Shown here: in pieces, positions 32,724 to 38,803 of the stretch
Layout: the number at the start of each line of letters is the position of its first letter
Position numbering within the stretch: the stretch's first letter is position 1
From: Acidobacteriota bacterium
Lineage (GTDB): Bacteria; Acidobacteriota; Terriglobia; Terriglobales; Acidobacteriaceae
Direction: 5' to 3'
NCBI GenBank assembly: GCA_019351975.1
Contig: JABBOG010000035.1
Span: 1 to 38,803, forward strand
Length of the DNA: 38,803 bases
Made by a program: the position numbers and the translations under genes
The notes under the pieces: model-generated
The model's database searches: none
Seen by the model: the letters and a program-made list of their open reading frames with translations, nothing else
Told to the model about the DNA's origin: nothing

Positions 32724-35555
32724 ATGCGTACCTTTAACTATGCTACGGATTCGGCCGACAGCAGCGACACTCCAGTCCGATTAAGGCAGTCGTTTCCATC
32801 GAAAATCGTCGGGCACCTCGCGATGCTTCTTCTAGCAGGCTGCTTTACTGTCACAGGTTACGCGCAGCAGCAAACGCCGTCCGGCTATCCTGACAGCAGC
32901 CAGAGTTCGGGCGGCTCCGACTGCACGGATCCAGCGCTTGCCAACTCTTCACAATGCGCGGCCCAGGGTTCTCAAGACCAGATGATGAATCAGCAGTCCG
33001 GGGCGTCGATTCCGAGCACCTACGGAGCTCCGACACAGACACAAAACAATGCGAACAACTACACCGATACCGAACGCCTGAACAGGCAGACCAATGGAAG
33101 AAATCTGTTCCAGCAATATGTGTTGCCGCCGGAACCGCTGACAGAGTTCCAGAAGTTCGTCGCCTCCACTACCAATCAAGTGCTGCCGATCTTCGGCGCG
33201 TCGTTGTTTACGAACGTGCCTTCCACATTTTCCCCGCTCGACCTGAGTCCTGTTCCCTCCAACTTCGTCATCGGCCCCGGTGACGAACTACGCATCCGCG
33301 TCTGGGGACAGGTGAACTTTCAGGCGAACCTCCGTGTCGACCGGTCTGGTGAGGTGTATCTCCCGCAGGTCGGTCCCGTACATGTTGCCGGTGTTCCCTT
33401 CTCCGGCCTCGACGCCCATCTTCGTGCAGCCATTGGGCGGGTCTATCGTAACTTTGACCTTACGGCCGACATGGGGCAGACCCGCTCCATTCAGGTCTAC
33501 CTCTCCGGCCAGGCGCGCCGCCCCGGCGTATACACCGTCAGTGGTCTCAGCACGCTGGTCGATGCGCTCTTTGCCAGCGGCGGTCCGTCTCTTTACGGTT
33601 CGCTGCGCCACATTGAGCTTCGCCGCAATGGTTCTGTCGTGACGGACTTCGACCTGTATGACCTGCTGGTGCACGGCGACAAATCGAAAGACGTTCCGCT
33701 GCAATCCGGCGACGTCATCTTTATCCCTGCAGTGGGTCCTGAAGTCGCCGTTACCGGCAGCGTCCGCAACGCCGCTATCTACGAGATGCGCGCCAACGAA
33801 ACGGTTGCAGCTCTGATCGCCGACGCGGGCGGTGCCTCCACAGTCGCAGCCGAGTCTCGTATCTCCATCGAGCGCATCGACGACCATCAATCAAGGTTCG
33901 CCATGGAGGTGGCCTACGATCAAAAGGGGCTTGCAACAACCCTCAGCGGCGGCGATCTCGTCCGCGTCTTCTCCATTGTTCCTCTGTACAAAAAGACTGT
34001 GATTCTGCGCGGCAACATTGCCAATCCTGGACGCTTCGCGTGGCATGCTGGCATGCACGTCAGCGATCTCATCCCCGATAAGGACTCCCTGATTACGCGG
34101 AATTATTGGTGGAAACGCGCCCAGCTCGGTCTGCCTTCTCCTGAATTCATTCCTTCCCAAAATCTCTCGAACATGCACCAACCGATCGACAATCATGCAG
34201 TGACCCTTCGCTCACCGTCGAGCAGCATGAATATGAATGGGTACCAACAATATGGCCGGCAACAAGGCCAATCCGCTTACGGGAACGGCAACAATCAGAA
34301 CAACGCTTATCCAGGCCAGCAGGATCAATACAGCAGTCAATATTCAGGCCAATATGGATCACAGACAGCAGACGCTGCCGCCGCGCTTCAGGATAACTCT
34401 CAGTACACATCGCAGTCCGGACAATACGGGTCCCAGGACGGGCAGTACGGTCAATACGGACAGCAGCAAAACGGATTCCCGGGACGCAATCAGGAAGCGC
34501 AACAGCACATCGGAAGCTCGTCGCTAGCGGCGCAACAATCTCAACTCACCAATCGGTACGGCTTCAACACACCCAAGACTGAAGTCAAGCAGCTCGCCCC
34601 CGAGCTCGACTGGGACTATGCAGTGATCGAACGCATGGATACGACGACCCTGAAGACCAAGCTGATCCCCTTCGATCTCGGGAAGCTGGTCATGGGGCAC
34701 GACGCCTCGCAGGACATAGCGTTAGAGGCAGGAGACGTCATCACGATCTTCTCCGACGCTGACATCCATGTTCCAGTCGCACAGCAAACCAAGCTGGTCA
34801 CATTGGGCGGTGAATTTGTGCACTCTGGCGTCTACAGTGTTCAGCCGGGTGAAACTCTCAAGCATCTCGTGGAGCGAGCCGGTGGGCTTTCCCCTAATGC
34901 TTACCTTTACGGCTCAGAGTACACGCGTGAATCCACGCGGATCTCGCAGCAGGCACGCATAGATGAGTACGTAAACTCGCTGGGTCTGGAGATCCAGCGC
35001 AACACGCTCGCTCTTGCGTCCTCCGGCGTGAGCGCTCAGGACGTTGCGAGCGGTGCAGCTACCCAAAGCGGAGCCCAGGAGCTGATCTCCAATCTTCACA
35101 AGATTCGCGCCACAGGCCGCATCGTTCTGAAGTTTTCGCCAGACAGCACCGGCATCAGCACCCTGCCTGATATCACCATGGAAGATGGCGATCAGTTCTA
35201 CGTTCCAACCATCCCAGCCACGGTCAATGTCGTCGGCTCCGTCTATGACCAGAACTCCTTCCTGTATGAGACCCAGCAGCGTGCGGGCGCCTATCTTGCC
35301 CTGGCCGGTGGACCCACTCGTGACGCCGACTGGAAACGCGAGTTCATCATCCGCGCAGACGGCGAGGTCGTCAGCCATGACATGGGCGGCGGCATATGGA
35401 GCAATAAGTTCAACGACCTCCACATGTTTGCTGGCGACACGATCATCGTTCCCGAAAAGGGCTTCAAGCCTTCCAACCTTCGGGCGCTGATTGCTTGGTC
35501 CAGCCTCGTCTCAAACTTCGCACTGGGGGCCGCTGCCCTCACTGTGATTCAATAG
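32724..35555 (+). CDS. Polysaccharide export outer-membrane protein (Wza-like, multiple SLBB domains)
   Basis: The protein should form the outer-membrane/periplasm passage for an exopolysaccharide. The 943-residue product has a signal region (about 28-48) with the lipobox LAGC at Cys40, so it may be a lipoprotein, although signal peptidase I cleavage after GYAQ is also possible. The Poly_export domain (about 178-255, FVIGPGDELRIRVWG) is followed by several SLBB repeats (about 256-420, 423-460, 795-940), well beyond the usual Wza number. Between SLBB domains lies a roughly 105-residue Gln/Asn/Tyr/Gly/Ser-rich low-complexity insert (about 505-610). A hydrophobic stretch near the end (WSSLVSNFALGAAALTVI) could cross a membrane. 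First gene of the cluster, 74 nt before the Wzz-like gene. Confidence 0.9.
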   Translation: MRTFNYATDSADSSDTPVRLRQSFPSKIVGHLAMLLLAGCFTVTGYAQQQTPSGYPDSSQSSGGSDCTDPALANSSQCAAQGSQDQMMNQQSGASIPSTYGAPTQTQNNANNYTDTERLNRQTNGRNLFQQYVLPPEPLTEFQKFVASTTNQVLPIFGASLFTNVPSTFSPLDLSPVPSNFVIGPGDELRIRVWGQVNFQANLRVDRSGEVYLPQVGPVHVAGVPFSGLDAHLRAAIGRVYRNFDLTADMGQTRSIQVYLSGQARRPGVYTVSGLSTLVDALFASGGPSLYGSLRHIELRRNGSVVTDFDLYDLLVHGDKSKDVPLQSGDVIFIPAVGPEVAVTGSVRNAAIYEMRANETVAALIADAGGASTVAAESRISIERIDDHQSRFAMEVAYDQKGLATTLSGGDLVRVFSIVPLYKKTVILRGNIANPGRFAWHAGMHVSDLIPDKDSLITRNYWWKRAQLGLPSPEFIPSQNLSNMHQPIDNHAVTLRSPSSSMNMNGYQQYGRQQGQSAYGNGNNQNNAYPGQQDQYSSQYSGQYGSQTADAAAALQDNSQYTSQSGQYGSQDGQYGQYGQQQNGFPGRNQEAQQHIGSSSLAAQQSQLTNRYGFNTPKTEVKQLAPELDWDYAVIERMDTTTLKTKLIPFDLGKLVMGHDASQDIALEAGDVITIFSDADIHVPVAQQTKLVTLGGEFVHSGVYSVQPGETLKHLVERAGGLSPNAYLYGSEYTRESTRISQQARIDEYVNSLGLEIQRNTLALASSGVSAQDVASGAATQSGAQELISNLHKIRATGRIVLKFSPDSTGISTLPDITMEDGDQFYVPTIPATVNVVGSVYDQNSFLYETQQRAGAYLALAGGPTRDADWKREFIIRADGEVVSHDMGGGIWSNKFNDLHMFAGDTIIVPEKGFKPSNLRALIAWSSLVSNFALGAAALTVIQ

Positions 35556-35629
35556 CAATCCAAGAAACAGGAATGCCGTGTAGCGCTTCATGAAGTCTCC
35601 ACTCTGTGCGCAACATCCAGGATCAATCG

Positions 35630-36907
35630 ATGACCGAAACGCCTACTCCTCCGATGCCCATGATAGAGACGCCGGCACACGCCCTGCTCGAGGAGTACGA
35701 TCCGGTAGACAACACCGGCGAGGTATCTTTCCTTGACCTGCTGATCGTCGCAGCGCGACGAAAACGGATGATCGTAGGCGTTACGTTTGGCGCAGCCATA
35801 GTGTCACTGATCGTCTCTCTTTTACTGCCGAAAGAATATACCGCAACGGTCACGCTACTGCCGCCGCAGCAAAATACATCCATGGGCGCAGCATTGGCCT
35901 CTCAACTCAGCGGAATGGGTGGCATGGCCGCCCTTGCGGGCGGGGGCGGGCTTGGTTTGAAGAACCCGAACGACAAGTATGTCGCCCTGATGAAGAGCCG
36001 CACGGTCGAAGACGCGATGGTCCTGCATTATGGCTTGATGAACGAATATCGTGAGAAATACCTTTCGCTCGCCAGAAAAGCCTTCGAGGCCCACGCAACC
36101 GTCGACGGCAGTACTAAAGACGATCTGATTCACATCTCTATCGAGGACCGAAGTCCGCAGCGCGCTGCCGAACTTGCAAACGGTTATGTCGATCAGTTCC
36201 GTGACCTCTCACAGCACCTCGCGATCACAGAGGCATCCCAACGAAGACTGTTCTTTGAACAAGAGCTCGAAAAGGCGAAGAACAATCTCGCGACTGCAGA
36301 AGAGTCGCTCAAGCAGACGGAACTTACCACCGGCGTGATACAGCCCGATAGTCAGGAGCGAGCGCTTATCGAATCCGCTGCATCGCTCCGCGCTCAGATT
36401 ACCGCACGAGAGGTACAGATTCAGGGCATGCAGACCTATGCTACAGGTGAAAACTCTCAGCTCGTTCAGGCGCAGCAAGAGTTGGCCGGGCTGCGTGCCC
36501 AACTCGCAATGCTCGGCGGCTCCGCGGACAGCAAAGGCAGTGAACTTATCGTGCCGAAAGGACGCGTTCCCGAAGCGGGCATGGAGTACATCCGCAAGCT
36601 CCGCGATGTGAAGTACTACGAAACCATCTTCGACATCCTCGCGCGGCAGTTTGAAGTAGCAAAGCTCGATGAAGCCAAACAAGGATCCATCATTCAGGTA
36701 GTCGATCCAGCCATCCCTCCCGACCGTAAATCCTCCCCAAAGCGCGCTCTCATCGTCATCGGTGCTACCGTTCTCGCGTTTCTTCTTAGCGTGATCACAG
36801 CGTTCTTTCAGGCTGCCTTTCAACACCTTGAGAAAGATCCGGAGACCTCGCAAAAACTGACGCTACTGCGAAACACGATGCGCGCGAAACATACTCCCTC
36901 GACATGA
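35630..36907 (+). CDS. Wzz-type chain-length determinant / polysaccharide co-polymerase
   Basis: The 425-residue product controls the length of the exported polysaccharide. It has a cytoplasmic N-terminus, transmembrane helix 1 (about 47-66), the Wzz domain start (LLPKEYTATVTLLPPQQ), a long periplasmic coiled-coil region (about 195-290, rich in Glu/Gln/Ala), a second transmembrane helix (about 375-400) preceded by the proline-rich PAIPPDRKSSPKR motif and a short tail. There is no tyrosine-kinase domain, so any BY-kinase would be separate. ATG at 35630 has AGGA about eight bases upstream; the in-frame GTG at 35606 adds only eight residues and lacks a site. The stop overlaps the glycosyltransferase start as ATGA. 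Confidence 0.92.
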   Translation: MTETPTPPMPMIETPAHALLEEYDPVDNTGEVSFLDLLIVAARRKRMIVGVTFGAAIVSLIVSLLLPKEYTATVTLLPPQQNTSMGAALASQLSGMGGMAALAGGGGLGLKNPNDKYVALMKSRTVEDAMVLHYGLMNEYREKYLSLARKAFEAHATVDGSTKDDLIHISIEDRSPQRAAELANGYVDQFRDLSQHLAITEASQRRLFFEQELEKAKNNLATAEESLKQTELTTGVIQPDSQERALIESAASLRAQITAREVQIQGMQTYATGENSQLVQAQQELAGLRAQLAMLGGSADSKGSELIVPKGRVPEAGMEYIRKLRDVKYYETIFDILARQFEVAKLDEAKQGSIIQVVDPAIPPDRKSSPKRALIVIGATVLAFLLSVITAFFQAAFQHLEKDPETSQKLTLLRNTMRAKHTPST

Positions 36908-37818
36908 TGAAGTCTCCATCCGTCAGTGTGATCCTACCTACGTACAACCGCGCCCATCTATTAGCCAGGGCGGTGAGATCTGTTTTAGACCAGTCCTACA
37001 CAGATTTGGAGCTGGTCGTCGTCGATGATTGCTCAACAGACACCACCATGCACGAGCTATCAATGATCACCGACTCACGGCTGAAGGTGATTCGCCAGCA
37101 AATAAATTCCGGTCCAAGCGCAGCCAGAAACGCAGGCATACGCACGGCGACCGGCCGCTATATTGCATTCCAAGATAGCGATGCCGAATGGAAAGCTGGC
37201 AAACTGATGAAGCAAATTGCATTGATGGAGCTGGCCGACGGCTTCGGCGTACCTCCAGCCGCATGCTACTCAAGGTTCATCCTCTCGCGACGCGAGGAGA
37301 CCATAACTATGCCTTCTGATAAATGCACTGAGTTATCCGGCGACATTTATGCCCGACTGCTGAACAGCAATACCATGGATACGCCTGCTATGGTTATCCG
37401 AAAGGACGTTCTGGATCAGGTTGGATACTTTGACGAGTCGATGGTCAATCTTGAAGATTGGGATCTTGCTTTACGCCTCTCGTCGAACCACCCGATCGCC
37501 TTTCTGGACGAGGCCACACTGATCTCCTACGACTCGCCCAACAGCGTAAACAAGAGGATCGCGCCTGAATCGCTCCTCACAATCTTGAGAAAGCACTCTG
37601 CGGCTTACCAAGCACATCCAAGAGCTTTTGCCGACATAACCTGGCGCATCGGTTGCGAATACGCTTTGCGAAGAGAAAGAAGCGCGGCGCTGCACTATAT
37701 GCATCTCTCAATTTCGCAGCGGTCGACATCGGCACGCAGAGTACAATTCGCCTCACTCCGCGCCGGGATGAGCTTCTACGTCGCACTGCTGTACGCACGA
37801 AAACTCGTGAACCGCTGA
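36904..37818 (+). CDS. Family 2 glycosyltransferase
   Basis: The 304-residue product has a GT-A fold: VSVILPTYNRAHLL start, VVVDDCSTD with the nucleotide-binding aspartates (41-46), the DSD metal-binding motif (91-93) and ED-W (184-186) with the probable catalytic base. It should transfer a sugar from a nucleotide donor to a lipid-linked oligosaccharide on the cytoplasmic face. Start ATG overlaps the Wzz stop by four bases (ATGA), so translation is coupled. Base composition appears somewhat less GC-rich than neighbouring genes, common for glycosyltransferases in surface polysaccharide loci. Donor and acceptor cannot be told. Confidence 0.93.
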   Translation: MMKSPSVSVILPTYNRAHLLARAVRSVLDQSYTDLELVVVDDCSTDTTMHELSMITDSRLKVIRQQINSGPSAARNAGIRTATGRYIAFQDSDAEWKAGKLMKQIALMELADGFGVPPAACYSRFILSRREETITMPSDKCTELSGDIYARLLNSNTMDTPAMVIRKDVLDQVGYFDESMVNLEDWDLALRLSSNHPIAFLDEATLISYDSPNSVNKRIAPESLLTILRKHSAAYQAHPRAFADITWRIGCEYALRRERSAALHYMHLSISQRSTSARRVQFASLRAGMSFYVALLYARKLVNR

Positions 37819-37888
37819 CGACGCACATTCACCTTTCCGCCTTGCGTCCTATCCTTGGAAATACTATAGCGCCACACGAAGCTACCCA

Positions 37889-38803
37889 ATGAATGCACTC
37901 TCCAATACGATCAGTCGGTTCAGACGTTTCGATCACGGCGGATCCATCTCTGGCACGGTCGCGGTCAACTTCACCTCAGCGGCTCTCAGCGCATTAACAA
38001 GCGTTGTCTTCGCCAGAATCCTTGGCATCTCCCACTACGGCCTTTATGTATACGTCATCTCCGCCACTGGGTTCATGGGGAGTATTGCCAAGTTGGGTCT
38101 GCCCACGTTGATCACTCGTCAGGTCGCTGCATGGTCCACCTCGGGCGATTGGCCCCACTTCAACGGAATCATTCGTTTTGGCATTCTTGCAACGCTGGCG
38201 AGTTCAACCCTCTTCGGACTCATCCTTCTCGCCTGCAACAGCTTCCTCGGGCGCATCAGCGCCAGCCCAGGTTTCTTCGTCGCTCTGGCTCTGGGCATCG
38301 GCATTATGGTGCTCCAATGCATAGACTCCACCGTCGCAGGCGCACTCCAGGGAATGCATTACATTGCACGCAGCCTGATTCCACAGGCTATCGCCCTTCC
38401 CTCATGCCTGCTGGTCTTCATCATCGCGGCGCACATCCTGCATACGCAGCCAACTGCAATCATGCTGTTGGCCACCCAGTTAGGACTGGGAATAATGATG
38501 GAAGCCTACCAGCTCTTTAGTTTGCGCCGTCGGCTTCCCGCCCCAAGCATCGGCGCAGGATACACAACAACTGCCAGAGCGTGGCTGCGCAGCTCGCTTC
38601 CGTTCTGGGGAAACGGCATCCTCTTCATCATCAACATTCAAGCCGATACTCTCATGATCGGCTATTTCAAAGGCGGCAGCAGCGCTGCGGTGTACGCTGT
38701 TGGAACCAAAGGCGCACAACTTGTGGTTCTAACCCTGGGAGCCGTCGTCACCGCAATTCAACCGCGCCTGGCAGGTCTCCACAACGCTGGAAACCATGAG
38801 GAA
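37889..38803 (+). CDS. Wzx-like oligosaccharide flippase (partial, runs off the window)
   Basis: The frame opens with ATG at 37889 and stays open for 305 codons to the window edge without a stop, so the C-terminal part is missing. The product is a polytopic membrane protein: hydrophobic helices at about 18-40, 47-65, 90-112, 125-145, 155-175, 180-195 and further, with the MATE/Wzx-like starts VNFTSAALSALTSVVFARILG and LPFWGNGILFIINIQADTLMIG. It should flip undecaprenyl-linked repeat units to the periplasm for the Wzz/Wza-like export system encoded just upstream. It lies 70 nt after the glycosyltransferase; no strong ribosome-binding site is evident. Confidence 0.9.
   Translation, partial: MNALSNTISRFRRFDHGGSISGTVAVNFTSAALSALTSVVFARILGISHYGLYVYVISATGFMGSIAKLGLPTLITRQVAAWSTSGDWPHFNGIIRFGILATLASSTLFGLILLACNSFLGRISASPGFFVALALGIGIMVLQCIDSTVAGALQGMHYIARSLIPQAIALPSCLLVFIIAAHILHTQPTAIMLLATQLGLGIMMEAYQLFSLRRRLPAPSIGAGYTTTARAWLRSSLPFWGNGILFIINIQADTLMIGYFKGGSSAAVYAVGTKGAQLVVLTLGAVVTAIQPRLAGLHNAGNHEE

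Noticed and set aside
34236-34553. Repeated Gln/Tyr/Gly codons considered as a DNA repeat array
   Set aside because: Repeats are in frame, imperfect and of varying spacing inside the export gene, so this is a protein low-complexity segment, not a CRISPR or tandem satellite.

Overview
The window looks like a chromosomal stretch from an acidobacterium of the Terriglobus/Granulicella/Edaphobacter type. This rests on GC-rich sequence, a very long Oar-like TonB-dependent receptor with an N-terminal carboxypeptidase-regulatory-like domain and the PLNGRDF plug motif, a DUF6599-like protein, a degenerate OmpA-like protein with Ig-like repeats, a BON/glycine-zipper protein and an SLBB/Wzz exopolysaccharide locus. 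No transposase, integrase, phage gene, CRISPR array or rRNA was found. The assignment is from gene content only.

Layout. 9-1646: outer-membrane OmpA-like protein, then a gene-poor stretch with hairpins and tRNA-Thr(CGT) on the minus strand. 2706-6200 (minus): N-acetylmuramoyl-L-alanine amidase followed by a DUF6599-like anchored protein, a cell-envelope pair. 6496-8856 (minus): 4-alpha-glucanotransferase, a 60-residue small gene, and an NAD-binding fold coupled to it that has lost the catalytic residues of 3-hydroxyacyl-CoA dehydrogenase. 8969-12380 (minus): SurA/PpiD-like chaperone and a BON-domain protein. 12756-13670 (plus): BadF/BcrA-family sugar kinase, probably N-acetylglucosamine kinase.

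13709-18501 is a sugar catabolism locus: minus-strand operon ribulokinase - L-ribulose-5-phosphate 4-epimerase - secreted aldose 1-epimerase, divergent from a LacI-family regulator, with a 12-bp perfect palindrome between them. L-arabinose isomerase is not in the window. A giant TonB-dependent receptor (18581-22036, minus) follows; its start codon lies inside a 12-bp stem. Together these suggest plant-polysaccharide scavenging.

22206-25629: lone ABC ATPase and histidine phosphatase (minus), tightly divergent from uvrB (plus). 25805-28752: Tat-exported type-B carboxylesterase, peroxiredoxin-like protein, small outer-membrane barrel protein. 28964-32602: exported glycoside hydrolase family 2 enzyme with discoidin-like domains, probably started at TTG. 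32724-end: exopolysaccharide cluster in order SLBB export protein (with an unusual Q/N/Y/G-rich insert), Wzz-like chain-length protein, family 2 glycosyltransferase and a Wzx-type flippase that runs off the right edge.

Strand composition is also notable: the plus strand is G-rich from about 5 to 21 kb and C-rich from about 26 to 33 kb, whichever strand the genes are on. Long open frames antisense to real genes are a by-product of this GC-rich coding and were not annotated.
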